DNA from: Azorinus chamasolen
Taxonomy: Eukaryota; Mollusca; Bivalvia; Cardiida; Solecurtidae
Assembly (NCBI GenBank): GCA_963576725.1
Contig: OY755252.1
Coordinates: 51,671,059-51,735,058 of the forward strand
Direction of reading: 5' to 3'
Length of the DNA stretch: 64,000 nt
The notes beneath the pieces are model-generated. The model was not told where the DNA came from and ran no database searches. It was given only the letters and a program-made list of their open reading frames with translations. Below are positions 43,370 to 53,285 of this stretch, piece after piece (the stretch's first letter is position 1; each line of letters starts with the position of its first letter). The position numbers and the translations under genes were made by a program.

Positions 43370-43530
43370 TCCTGTGGCCGCCTGATAAGGTCGGCTCGGT
43401 TTGCCGATTCCATAGTTTGTTTCATGGCCCAAAATTCCTCTGTTTATTGGCCTTTATGAAAAAAAAAAAAGTTAATAAATATTCATGAAGTCATGAGTTC
43501 TTGTGCAAATATTCATGAGGTAAAGCGTTA
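43370..43530 (-). mobile_element. TTM-1 MITE, hairpin mostly lost
   Basis: CGGCTCGGTTTGCCGATTCC, GTTTCATGGCCCAAAATTCC, AATAAATATTCATGAAGTCA and ATTCATGAGGTAAAGCGTTA. A run of 12 A residues lies at 43459-43470. Confidence 0.65.
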
Positions 43531-43548
43531 AACATTTACTTGCTAAAT

Positions 43549-43752
43549 ACAGTAGAACCCCTCTAATGTGACCACTTAAAGAATAAACATGGATGTCTTT
43601 ATAAGCATGGTTGCTTAATGCAGGACAAAAGTAATGCAGAAAGCTCCTCTAGAGCTTTCTTCATTACTTTTGTACTGCATTTATCTTGCACCTGCATCTA
43701 GCACCCATAATTATACCTCTTTTAGGTGGTCGCATTAGCTGGGTTTTACTGT
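43549..43752. mobile_element. TAM-1 MITE, complete
   Basis: ACAGTAGAACCCCTCTAATG at the left and GCATTAGCTGGGTTTTACTG at the right, TA-bounded. The palindrome is centred on AAAGCTCCTCTAGAGCTTTC. The ends resemble Tc1/mariner-pogo MITEs. Confidence 0.85.
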
Positions 43753-43754
43753 AT

Positions 43755-44098
43755 GTCTTTTTGATGCCTTTGCAGACAGAGTACTCTCAGATCAGACGGT
43801 TCCTGTATGTGTCATAGGCTGATAAGGATTCTCTTCTGCTTCCCATCAATTTTCTTATTTATATTTCAACCCTTACTCCATGAATATCTATGTAAGAAAT
43901 TATGACATCATGAACATGAACGATTAATTCTATAATGGCAGATGAACACAGAACATTTTGGCTCAGGCATAGACTGTCTAATTAGATCTATATTATACAT
44001 CAGGCAAACAGCAGACCCTGATCAAGTGGCTCCTACAGGAGCTGTCTGATCTGGGTCTACTCTGTTTGCAAAGGCGTATTTATGGAGTAATGTGTTAA
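43755..44098. mobile_element. TTM-1 fragment and full TTM-1 copy
   Basis: A reversed piece (GATGCCTTTGCAGACAGAGT to 43850) precedes a forward copy at 43868-44098 with CAACCCTTACTCCATGAATA, a complete hairpin (CAGACCCTGATCAAGTGGCT onward) and TTTATGGAGTAATGTGTTAA. Confidence 0.8.
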
Positions 44099-44141
44099 TA
44101 CAGGAATTGTAATATTATGCAAAATGGCCAGAATCATGCAT

Positions 44142-44338
44142 ATACAGTAGAACCCCTCTAATGCGACCAATTAATGAATAAACATGGATGTCTTTATAAG
44201 CAGGTGGTTGCTTAATGCAGGACTCCTCCTCAAGGAGCTTTCTGTATTACTTTTTTCCTGCATTAAGCTACCACCTGCATCAAGCACCCATAATTATACC
44301 TCTTTTAGGTGGTCGCATTAGCGGGGTTTTACTGTATA
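44142..44338. mobile_element. TAM-1 MITE, complete
   Basis: ACAGTAGAACCCCTCTAATG to GGGGTTTTACTGTA. Very similar to the copy 0.6 kb away at 43549, but with a deletion in the first palindrome arm (AATGCAGGACTCCTCCTCAA). Confidence 0.85.
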
Positions 44339-44689
44339 TTGCTCTACTGAACACCTGTGTTTCCTAACTTCTTTCCAGATATGTTTTACTTGTTTTACCT
44401 CTGCCATCTCTGGTTTTTACCCTGTCTTACAAAATTGGACAACGGAATCTGAATATGTCACTGTTCTTTTGTGGTTGCGGAAATTGTGTGACAGTTTCAC
44501 CTAACCCTAGTATGGTAATAACTGCACCCCAGTTGGACGCCAATTTTCAGTGCAGCTTTGGTAACAAAATAAATTACAGCTCTGAGAGACAGACCTGTGG
44601 ACAAAAACTATGTTAACTCCTTCAATTGTGAAATACTGCAAAAATGTTGTCTGCTGCTTTACTGAAATTAAATGTTTGTTATTTCTCAC

Positions 44690-44775
44690 TCAACCCTGTC
44701 CCTAATATAGATGGTTTTTCATGCATTTGCAAACAGAGTAGACATAGATCAGGTGGTTCCAATAGGATACAAACT
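44690..44775 (-). mobile_element. TTM-1 MITE, cut in the loop
   Basis: CAACCCTGTCCCTAATATAG and GCAAACAGAGTAGACATAGA run to GGTTCCAATAGGA, then stop. Sequence 44339-44689 shows no recognised feature. Confidence 0.6.
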
Positions 44776-44804
44776 CTTTACAAAGACAATTACAACTTAC
44801 CCTG

Positions 44805-45027
44805 TACTGTAGAACCTGTCTTAAGCAGCCAATTATTTATTGAACACAGGAGTCTTAAATTGCGACCATATAATCATGGGTCTGTAAGGAAGGTGGTTGA
44901 TTAATGCAGGACAAAAATGATGCAGAAAGCTCCTGTAAGAGCTTTCTGCATTTTTTACCTGATTTAAGCAACCACCTTCCTTAAAAACCCATGATTATAT
45001 GGTCGCATTAGACAGGTTCTACTGCAA
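44805..45027. mobile_element. TAM-1 MITE, long form
   Basis: TACTGTAGAACCTGTCTTAA at the left and GCATTAGACAGGTTCTACTG at the right. Arms also pair over ACCATATAATCATGGGT and ACCCATGATTATATGGTC, giving a nearly complete foldback. Confidence 0.85.
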
Positions 45028-45114
45028 ACATGCTTCATACCCTGTGAACACAAAATTTCACAGGAGACTAGCCCATCAGTGTCTAACTATGGAGTCCACT
45101 CAGTAAGAAAGGCT

Positions 45115-45450
45115 TAAACCGACTACTTGATGTTCATGTAAGAAATAATGACATCAAGAATATGAATTAGATCATTTTCAAAATAAAATGGATACAAGAC
45201 GATTTGGACATGGCAGAAACTGTAGAATAAGATCTGTATGATTCCATGAGCAAACCGAGTGGACCCTGATCAGACAGATCCTATGTGAGCCACCTGATCT
45301 GGGTCTCTGTTTGTAAAGGCATTCAAAAGTGTATTTTATGGAGTAAAGGGTTGCTAAAGGGTTTTGAATGACAAACATAGCAGATACTGATCAGAGGGCT
45401 CCTATTGGAGCCAAATCATCTGGGTCTACAGTGTTTAAAAATAACAGGAC
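45115..45450 (+). mobile_element. TTM-1 copy followed by a TTM-3 copy
   Basis: TTM-1 runs from GATGTTCATGTAAGAAATAA through GGACATGGCAGAAACTGTAG and the hairpin to TATGGAGTAAAGGGTT (45353). TTM-3 follows, with GACAAACATAGCAGATACTG and TCATCTGGGTCTACAGTGTT. Confidence 0.75.
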
Positions 45451-45847
45451 ATGCGAGTCCACAATTCAGTAGGTTGAATTCTAATTAAGTAACTGTAACT
45501 GTTTATTCAGATTTCTATGAAGACTTCGTTGAATTCTCTTCAAAGAAGTTACCAGAGTTCGGATAATGATCTGGTTTGGTGATGAGACATCATCTGAATT
45601 CAATATGTTTGCCTGTAGCATTTAATTTTAATTAGAGAATACAGTTTTTTGCATTGCAAAATTGTGAGAAATGACACAATGGACTAAGATTGTTCCCAGC
45701 TGTACCTATATAGGTGGTGTATCTATAATATCTCAGCCAGTTCATCTTCCACACTGAGACCTGAACAATTGTCGTATACAGACAATATCTAAAAGTACAA
45801 TTTTTCTTCTATTTCTTTACAGAAAAACAGAAAACAGTGCCATACTA

Positions 45848-45920
45848 GTGTCAAACAGTTTGGATCTTTATGAGATGTCAAGTTAATTGTCTGAGAACCA
45901 AACTTTTGGCAAAGGTTATG
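45848..45920. mobile_element. TTM-4 hairpin remnant
   Basis: GTGTCAAACAGTTTGGATCT, TATGAGATGTCAAG and CCAAACTTTTGGCAAAGG. The second arm is strongly shortened. Sequence 45451-45847 is unassigned. Confidence 0.55.
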
Positions 45921-45953
45921 ATTATCACAAATTTGCCATTAGAGTGCTGAAAG

Positions 45954-46240
45954 TTAAACCCTTACTTAAAGAATATTCATGCCAGATATAATGAGAATGT
46001 ATGAATATTTATAAGCTCAATATTGATAATGGCTTTATGAATAAGAATTTAACATAGCAGAAACTGTAGAATCAGACCTGTATTTCATAAGCAAACAGAG
46101 CAGATCCTTATCTGAGAGCTCCTAAAGGAGCTGTGTGATCTAATTCTACTCTGTTTGCAAAAGCATCAAAAGGTGTATCTATCAGGTAAAGGGTTAACAA
46201 GATCTGGGTCTGCTCTGTTTGCAAAGGCAAACGAAGGGTT
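45954..46240 (+). mobile_element. TTM-1 MITE with duplicated tail
   Basis: TTAAACCCTTACTTAAAGAA to ATCAGGTAAAGGGTTAA (46195), with an intact hairpin. Directly after comes a second piece of right end: GATCTGGGTCTGCTCTGTTT, GCAAAGGCAAACGAAGGGTTAA. Confidence 0.78.
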
Positions 46241-46410
46241 AAAGCACCAACACCATTTGTTGGGTTTGGCAGAGAAATGTTAAACAAAAGCCAGTTACCA
46301 TAGATTTGCTAAATACTTTCAATACACATTATCTGAAACTTTTCTAATATTGATGAGTCTACTGAGTGAAATACTGTATTATCTATGATAAACACTCCTG
46401 CGAAAGTTAC

Positions 46411-46540
46411 TGTTTAAAAGGAGCTTCTTGCATTTGTACACAGGGGGTGCTTTATGCAGAATGAAATCAATGCAGGAATCTCCAAAAGAGCTTACAGCAT
46501 TGATTTCAATCTGCATTAAGCTATCATTTGTACTTTGAAA
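46411..46540. mobile_element. TAM-1-like palindrome
   Basis: GGGGGTGCTTTATGCAGAAT and GAAATCAATGCAGGAATCTC pair with ACAGCATTGATTTCAATCTG and CATTAAGCTATCATTTGTAC. Confidence 0.55.
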
Positions 46541-46963
46541 GAACAATTATTTCCTTTACTTACTGGTTATTATAATTATAAGGTTGTGTTTCATTAATCA
46601 GGTTTATTACAGTGGGGCATTTATTAGGGATAATTATGGTTGCTACATTGCCACAAGTCAATCTGTCTGGACAGTAACAACTTGCTTGTCTTGACATTGA
46701 ATGGAGGAGTAAAAAAAATGCCAAAAGAAATGTAACAGCTCTAACTGATGAAGTTGCGGAGACAGGAGGTGACAAAAGCACTATTGATTCTTCTCCCAAG
46801 TCTGTATGTCTGTCATAACTGGTACATTAAGGAGTGGCTCTCACCATAGTCTTTGGGAATGGTGTACGATAACTGGTACATTAAGGAGTGGCTCTCACCA
46901 GTCTTTGGGACTGGTGTACGATTTTACACTTGAAGCTACTGTGTGCATCTACTATCATAAAGT
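46541..46963. other. Unassigned, with a short direct repeat
   Basis: A segment AACTGGTACATTAAGGAGTG plus GCTCTCACCA occurs at 46818 and 46869 (about 51 bp apart). A 79-residue minus-strand open frame (46560-46799) is discussed as a weak candidate in the findings. Confidence 0.4.
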
Positions 46964-47212
46964 AATCCTTTACGTGTTCATTGTTAATGTAAGATAAAAA
47001 TGACACAATTAATATCAATAAGATTAACATTTATAATGGCATATAAATACATGACATTGTTGCTCAGGCAAAAACAGTAGAATCAGATCTATAGTATACC
47101 ATAAGCAAACAGAGCAGACCCTGATCAGATGGTTTCTATGTGAGCCATCTGATCTCCGATTCTACTCTGTTTGTAATGCTTGAGAAGGTGTTTATAGGAA
47201 GGAAAGGGTTAA
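46964..47212 (+). mobile_element. TTM-1 MITE
   Basis: TAATCCTTTACGTGTTCATT, ATTAACATTTATAATGGCAT, a complete hairpin (47105-47173) and TATAGGAAGGAAAGGGTTAA. Confidence 0.82.
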
Positions 47213-47329
47213 CACTTGAAGCAAACTTCATTGGCCAGTTTTTTTCTTTTTGAATATTCATAAGATATAATAATAACATCATAAATAATTATTAGCTAAA
47301 TTACCATGTAGGAACCTTCTGAATAGGAT

Positions 47330-47920
47330 CTCATCCTGTTGCTTATGAAATAATAAAGATCAATTTCTACAGATTCAGCCATGGTGAAAATTCCCTTGCT
47401 CATGGTGCTATTAAAACAAGAGCTGTCCACAGACAGCGCGCTCCACTTTCTTTAGTGCTGGATAGTGTAGTGGAAGTCTAAGTCAGAAAGGGGAGATAAC
47501 TATAGCAAAATCAATTCTAGGGTTATCTGCCCTTGTCAATAGGTCCCCCTTGTAATAGCTAACATGTATACCAAAGTTGAACCAAATATCTTGGACAGTT
47601 TCTGAGACATAGACCTGAACATAAAACTTAACCAAAAATGAAAATTCTAAGTCGAAAAAGGGGCAGAACTATGGCAAAATTAATTTTAGGGTTACCTACC
47701 CTTGTGAAATGGGTTCCCCTTGTGATAGTAAACATACATACCAAATATGATCCAAATATGTTGGATGGTTTCTGAGAAAAGGACCTTAACAAAAAGGTTA
47801 ACCAACGCCGACGCCGACGAGAGGGTCATGACAATAGCTCCACTTTTTGAAAAAGTGGAGCTAAAAATAAGCTAATTAATATTCAACCATTATTTCTGGC
47901 ATGAATATTCATCTTAACCA
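47330..47920 (-). mobile_element. TTM-1 MITE split by HM-D
   Basis: Left part: TCATCCTGTTGCTTATGAAA, CAGATTCAGCCATGGTGAAA up to GGTGCTATTAAAA (47416). Right part resumes at 47867 with ATAAGCTAATTAATATTCAA and TGGCATGAATATTCATCTTA. Joining them gives the normal inverted-orientation order. Confidence 0.8.
47415..47866 (+). mobile_element. HM-D element, short form
   Basis: AACAAGAGCTGTCCACAGAC with its 5' hairpin and GCTCCACTTT, two monomers, then CCAACGCCGACGCCGACGAG and the hairpin AGCTCCACTTTTTGA/AAAAGTGGAGCT plus AAAA. It is close in sequence to the longer copy at 24818-25613, differing by monomer number. Confidence 0.9.
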
Positions 47921-47939
47921 GGTACAACATACTGGCAAC

Positions 47940-48105
47940 AGCAAGTGGATTGAATCCAGATGACATGCTGATTTGGATAACTCGTCATCTAATCAATAAA
48001 TTAAAAAATAATGAAGAAACACCTAGCATGCAAGCCGACAAACAGTTTGGATCCCGATGAACTTGTCTTCTTGTCAGGATTCAAACTGTATGACACTATC
48101 GAGTG
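47940..48105. mobile_element. TTM-4 copies
   Basis: Two hairpin relics: GGATTGAATCCAGATGACAT with ACTCGTCATCTAATC, and GACAAACAGTTTGGATCCCG with TCAGGATTCAAACTGTATGA (48037-48092). Confidence 0.6.
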
Positions 48106-48159
48106 CATTTTTTAAGGAGAAGTGCAAGACGAAATTACTATGACAACTGCAAGAAACAA

Positions 48160-48664
48160 TTTTTTATCTACATATTGTGTCCTTGCTACATACAAGGTTT
48201 TATGAAATTCTGTTGAATAGTTTTAGAGGACTTGCGCTTACAAGGATAGGGTCAAAAGTCCTTGATTTCTAAGTTCAAAGGGGCATAATTCAAATAAAAA
48301 TTGCAGAGGGAAAATTCCCCAACATTATGCACATCTACATATTGTGTCCTTGCTACATACATGGTTTAATGAAATTCTGTTGAACAGTTTGAGAGGAGTT
48401 GCCCTAACAAGGATAGGGTCAAAAGACCTAGTGATTTCTAAGTTAAAAGGGGCATAACTCCAAGAGAAATTGCAGAAGGAAAAATCCCCAACAATATGCA
48501 CATCTACATATTATGTCCTTGCTACATGCAAGGTTTTATAAAAATCCCTTGGACAGTTTCAGAGGAGTTGCGCCTACAAGATTGGCAGCCGCCCGTCCAA
48601 CCAACCACCCGCCGTACATCACCATTTTAATAACCGGAGTTTTCCGTAAAAACCCGGTTAAAAA
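48160..48664 (+). mobile_element. HM-E element, 3' part
   Basis: GATTTCTAAGTTCAAAGGGG-type monomer starts lie at 48264 and 48432 (168 bp). The 3' end has GGCAGCCGCCCGTCCAACCA and a hairpin AACCGGAGTTTT/AAAACCCGGTT followed by AAAAA. It supplies the end missing from the copy at 33608. Confidence 0.85.
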
Positions 48665-48937
48665 GGGGAGAAACCCTTTATTATTATTTAGCAGGTTAAG
48701 AGTAAGACATTAAATATAACAATTCATACTGCATGGTTTCATGATTCACAGTGTATGTTGCTCTTTTTAGCTGAAGTACAGCTGCCATAAAAGTGTCACC
48801 ATGGCGACATATTAATTGTTTGTAATGTTTTTGTAGCTGCACATGATAGCTGACGTTAGTAACCAAATGACAGCTAAATGCACTAATAGGAGGATTGCAT
48901 CAACAAACATGAACTGTGCGTCTCTCTAAAAGTCAAT

Positions 48938-49022
48938 AAATGAATAAATCAATAAATGAATAAGTCAATAAATAAAATAAGTCAATAAATTAATAAAATC
49001 AATAAGTAAAGAAATCAATAAA
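48938..49022. repeat. Low-complexity TCAATAAA/TGAATAAA run
   Basis: Imperfect 8-bp repeats such as TCAATAAATGAATAAATCAA continue for about 85 bp. Sequence 48665-48937 is otherwise unassigned. Confidence 0.85.
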
Positions 49023-49077
49023 TGTAAGTGAAATGCACAATGTTTTTATTACTTTAACGGTTTACTTGATACAGATA

Positions 49078-49447
49078 CCTTGAACACCTTTGCAAACAGA
49101 GTAGACCCAGATCAGACATCTCCTACATGAGCTCTCTGATCACTGGGTCTGCTCCGTTTGCTTATGAAATTACAACAGATCTGACTCTACACTTCTTACA
49201 GATACCAAAAATCCATGATATACATGACAGTAACTTAATTGTGCAATTATAAAAATTCAGCTTATAAAAAATCAATTATTTGTCAATTATTTCTTTCATG
49301 AATACACTTTATCCAGTTCTGAAATTAACCCTTTCCTTCATATAAACGCTTTTTATACCTTTGGAAACTGAGTAGACCTGTAGGAGCAATCTGATCAGGG
49401 TCTACTTTGTTTGCTTATGAAAATACTATAGATGTGACTCTACATTA
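49078..49447 (-). mobile_element. Two TTM-1 copies, inverted orientation
   Basis: The first (49078-49318) has CTTTGCAAACAGAGTAGACC with a full hairpin and a worn end. The second (49326-49447) has TTAACCCTTTCCTTCATATA and a hairpin with the first arm's inner half deleted (GAGTAGACCTGTAGGAGCAA). Confidence 0.75.
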
Positions 49448-49459
49448 AAACCTTTTTGA

Positions 49460-49530
49460 GAATAGTTTCTTTATTTCTCCACCATTAAGCCTATGTTGTA
49501 GCCACTGTTTAGAATAATGTCTCTTTGATC
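49460..49530. mobile_element. PAL-5 remnant
   Basis: TTTCTCCACCATTAAGCCTA and TGTTGTAGCCACTGTTTAGA keep the first arm only. Confidence 0.55.
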
Positions 49531-49551
49531 AAGACACACCTATTGATCTGT

Positions 49552-49782
49552 TTAACCCTTTACTCAATGAATGTTCATGTTGGAAATATTGACATCAGAA
49601 ATATTAGTTAGATTGTTAAAATGGCACATGAACATGGCAGAAAATGTAGAATCACATCAGTATTATGTAATAAGCAAAGAGAGCAGACCCTGATCAGTTG
49701 ACTCCGATAGGAGCTGTCTTATCTGGGTATACTCTGCAAAGCACATGTACTAGAAAGATGTATTTATGGTGTAAAGGGTTAC
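49552..49782 (+). mobile_element. TTM-1 MITE
   Basis: TTAACCCTTTACTCAATGAA to TTTATGGTGTAAAGGGTTA. The hairpin keeps GATCAGTTGACTCCGATAGG, but the CTCTGTTTGC end is shortened. Confidence 0.8.
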
Positions 49783-50212
49783 TGCAACTTAAAATAATGC
49801 TTACCATGTGACCAGCCATTTCCTGCTTACAAACAGATGGGATCCAGAGGAGACTTCAGTTATTTTTTGTGTTACCCAAAGACAAACAGCAGTGCTGGGA
49901 TCAAAATGAGGCATCCAGTTCTTTGACATGGAAGCACTGACAAGTTTTTTCTGACATTGGATAAAATCTCCTTGCGGGGCAAAGAATTAAGCTTAAAGCT
50001 CATTAGCGTGTCTTGCAGGCAAGCCACCAAAAGCAGCATTTTAGTGAAACTTCTCACACAAATTGGCAGATTTGTGGCAAATTTCTGCAACCATAGCTTT
50101 TCTAAATTCATAATATGCTGGGCAAATTTTTCATGACAGAATTGTTTTTCTCATTCCGATTATCAAATCAAACTTTCATCTATTTTTTTTCCTAAAGATA
50201 TAAAAAGTGATT
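49783..50212. other. Unassigned intronic sequence
   Basis: A 79-residue minus-strand open frame (49872-50111) has no recognisable motif or convincing splice borders. Only a TTM-4-like half site (ACAAACAGATGGGATCCAGA, 49830) was seen. Confidence 0.35.
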
Positions 50213-50515
50213 TAACATTAATTTTACTCCATGAATATTCATGTAAGAAATAATGACATCATGAATATTGATTAGATTATTTTTTATAATGGCATGAACA
50301 CAGGAAATTTTGGCCATGGCAGAAACTACAGAACTAGATCTATGTAATAGTTCATAAGTAAACAAAGCAGACCCTGACCAGATGACTCCTATAGAAGCCA
50401 TCTAACCTGGATCTACTCTGTTTGCAAAGGTATGAGGGAAATGATTAAAAAGTTTCGACCCAGTTGAGATGCCAATAATTTAGCATCTGATCTGGATCCA
50501 AACAGTTTGCCAAAG
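50213..50515 (+). mobile_element. TTM-1 copy followed by a TTM-4 hairpin
   Basis: TTM-1: TTTTACTCCATGAATATTCA, near-consensus body (GGCCATGGCAGAAACTACAG), hairpin, and TATGAGGGAAATGATTAA (50448). TTM-4: TTTCGACCCAGTTGAGATGC with CATCTGATCTGGATCCAAAC. Confidence 0.78.
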
Positions 50516-50772
50516 TAATCAAAGATTTACCCATGACAGCCTAAGAATTGAAGCTTCACTGGAAAGAGTGATGCAGAATCCACTAATTCTGACTAATGCA
50601 ACAAATGAAAGAAAAATCAAAAGATATCTTGGTAAAAAGCTATTTTGAGACAGATCAATTTTTTGGTTGTAGTTTGGGACAACTGCATCAAGAATATAAC
50701 AGACCTTGCAAGCACTTGCAGATGTGTGACCTGTCTAATTCTCCTATTACATTTCATTACAATCTACATTAT

Positions 50773-51019
50773 TTAATCAATGAATTAATCAAGTAAGAAA
50801 TAATGACATCATGAATATTAACTAGATAAATTGTTATAAAATCAAATGGACACAGGAATTTTTGGCAATGGCAGAAATTGCATAATCATATCTATATTAT
50901 ATCATAAACAAACAGAGCAGACCCTGATCAGACAGCTCCTGTAGGAGCTGTCTGATCTGGGTCAACTATACTCCGTTTGCAAAGGTGTAAAAAGGTATAG
51001 TTTTAGAGTAATGGGTTAA
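50773..51019 (+). mobile_element. TTM-1 MITE
   Basis: AGTAAGAAATAATGACATCA, GGCAATGGCAGAAATTGCAT, a hairpin with a 5-base insertion (GGGTCAACTATACTCCG) and TTTTAGAGTAATGGGTTAA. Confidence 0.8.
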
Positions 51020-51089
51020 CTCTTTGTATAAATGGCAGGAGAATGTGATGCTACCATGCAGAGAGTAAACACTCAGTATGGTGTTCTCC

Positions 51090-51215
51090 ACTACAAAATA
51101 AGGAGAAGGCTAACCATTTATCAAAAACTATCTTCTTCCTTTCTCCATCCAACCGTATCTTGTGACTACTAATTAGAATCCTACCAGAGTGACCATTCCA
51201 ATGAGTATAAATGGC
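51090..51215. mobile_element. PAL-5 remnant
   Basis: CTTTCTCCATCCAACCGTAT and CTTGTGACTACTAATTAGAA are followed by a shortened partner CAGAGTGACCATTC. Confidence 0.5.
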
Positions 51216-51392
51216 TTACTCCTGTTTAACTAGAGATCTACTTGATTGTCAACTACTGCTGCAAACAGTGTAGAACCTGGTTATCTGAGCCTAGCAGATC
51301 TGCTTCTACCATGTGTGTAAAGTCCCTGTGCCTGCTCTTTCATGTGATGCACCTTAGATACTTGTCTTTTCTTTTGCTTCACCACACTTTCA

Positions 51393-51588
51393 AAAGCTTT
51401 TGCAAACAGAGTAGGCCCAAATCAGTGTGACTCCTGTACAAGCTGTCAGCTATGTTTACTAATGGAATTAATGTAGAGCTGATTCTACAGCTGCTGCCAT
51501 TGCAATAAGTTCCTGTTTTCATATTCAAACAATTAATACTCATAATGTCATTATTTCTTCCATGTATATTCATTGAGTAAAAGTGTAT
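51393..51588 (-). mobile_element. TTM-1 MITE, inverted, worn
   Basis: GCTTTTGCAAACAGAGTAGG, GATTCTACAGCTGCTGCCAT, AATACTCATAATGTCATTAT and TTCATTGAGTAAAAGTG. The left terminus is missing. Confidence 0.7.
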
Positions 51589-51829
51589 TAACCCTCTGAA
51601 TTCAAGAAAAAATAAGCATCTGCAAACAGTGTAGAATCAGATTGAACAAAGAGCTCCTGAAATGGTTGGAACTATTTGTCATTTCAGTTCCTCTGTTCAT
51701 ACTGAATGCACTCTACCTCTAGCCGGGTTTAACCCTTCACATGTAAGAAAATATGAATAATTACATCTGCACACTGGATTGTTTGATACTGGCAGAATCT
51801 GTACAGAGCAACAGATTAAAGATGCACTT

Positions 51830-51990
51830 ATTACTCAAATACTAATTATAATTAAAGATGCATACTCAAATACTAATTATAATATCGTCCATTCTCCACC
51901 AAATCCTATGTTTCGAGACCATTCTAAAGAATGGTCACAACATTGGGTTTGGTGGAGAAATAAAGAAGTTATTCTTGAAAATGTTTTTTT
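51830..51990. mobile_element. PAL-5 palindromic element
   Basis: TTCTCCACCAAATCCTATGT and its partner ACAACATTGGGTTTGGTGGA flank ACCATTCTAAAGAATGGT. The upstream 27-bp phrase ATGCATACTCAAATACTAAT is partly duplicated. Confidence 0.78.
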
Positions 51991-52120
51991 CATGCATACA
52001 GTACTATCTGGACATCTGAGTGTAGAACCAGTTCTACTACATTATTTCATAAGTAAACAGAGCAGACCTTCATCAGATGGCTCCTACAAGAACCATCTGA
52101 TCTCGACCTAGTCTTCTTGT

Positions 52121-52303
52121 AAAGTAAAGTAAAGTACCTAGTTATAGTCTACTTTCAGTCCGAATGACCGTTCAGCCGACTGTACATTTACTCCCCTGAT
52201 CATTGAGTCATTGGCCTACAATATTCAGCACTGCTAACATATGGCGCAATCATGCAGCCGCAGTACCGGCGAGTGACCCTTACAGGTACCCATTTTAACC
52301 CCT
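52121..52303 (-). mobile_element. tRNA-derived SINE, 5' truncated
   Basis: Matches the body and tail of the SINE at 13962-14290 (minus-strand tail ACTTTACTTTACTTTAC) but lacks the tRNA-like head. It sits inside a TTM-1 copy, with TAAAG at both borders as a possible short target duplication. Confidence 0.8.
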
Positions 52304-52345
52304 AAAGGCGTGAACAAATGTGTTTGTATGAAATGATAAAGGGTC

Positions 52346-52978
52346 AATCAAACAACGCATGATCATGCTACATTATTCTGAATTCATTCAGATGATTAAG
52401 ATTTCTAAACTGGTTCCAAGCTTCATCAACAAAGAAAGAGACCCAGATTCAGTCATTTCATCTAATAAAGCTCCAATTATAAAAACCCATCTTAATAAAG
52501 CACTGGAAGTTTATTACTATTTTCAACCTACCTGAATTGTTTTGAGAATCCTGAAAAAGTTATTATTGGAGCACAGGATAGGGCAGGGAGCATAGGCAGG
52601 GGATTTGGGAGGGGAAGGGGGATTTAGGGTGAAGCCAAATAAGGCATGCTGGAAGGGACTTCAAAATTGTTTGCCTTATGAACTGTTATCTGTTAAAATT
52701 ATCTTACTTTTTTTATAGAACAAAAAAGGGGTCATTTAGTTCCTTTCTTTACACAAATATTCGCGTCAATCTGTGGAAGTTTCAAACAAATCCAATCAAC
52801 AGTGTATGAGGAGTTTGACACAAAGATTTTGTATTATATATATAATGTAATACTTTTGTTGGTGCATTACACAGAAAGAGCAAAGATCAATAATTCTGTA
52901 AAAATTACCTGGTTGCTGTTATTCTTTCCTTTATGCAAATCAGTACATCAAAGTTGACCATCTGTGAAAGTTTGAAAC
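52346..52978. other. Unassigned intronic sequence
   Basis: Contains a purine-rich stretch (GGGAGGGGAAGGGGGATTTA near 52607) but no repeat family or exon that I recognise. Confidence 0.4.
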
Positions 52979-53285
52979 AACTAGAGGTTTTTGTCACAAA
53001 AAATATTGATACCAGAGTTATGGCCCTTGTGCAAGACACTTTCTTTCATCATGCTCTTTCCATAAATGAAATATTTCAATAGCATCAGTAGAACAGGAGT
53101 TATTGATTGGACAAAAAATGTAACAAAGGGCTTCCTCTCATTATGCTCTTTCCATATATGAAGTTTCAACCAACTGGCATCAGGCATATTGAAGTTATCG
53201 TACGGACAAGAAAGTGTGACGGACAGACAGACAGACAGATGGACAACTCTCACGAAAACAATATATCTCCCTCATATAAATCAAA
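52979..53285 (+). mobile_element. HM-B relative, short form
   Basis: AACTAGAGGTTTTTGTCACA at the 5' end, one to two monomers (TTTCCATAAATGAAATATTT / TTTCCATATATGAAGTTTCA), then GACGGACAGACAGACAGACA and ATATATCTCCCTCATATAAA, with the final hairpin arm missing. Confidence 0.78.

Larger units (their letters stand above)
51729..52345 (+). mobile_element. TTM-1 MITE broken by PAL-5 and a SINE
   Basis: Pieces of one copy lie in order: TTTAACCCTTCACATGTAAG with GGCAGAATCTGTACAGAG (51729-51800), ACATTATTTCATAAGTAAAC plus hairpin (52020-52120), and AAAGGCGTGAACAAATGTGT with GATAAAGGGT (52305-52345). PAL-5 and the SINE tail fill the gaps. Confidence 0.65.
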
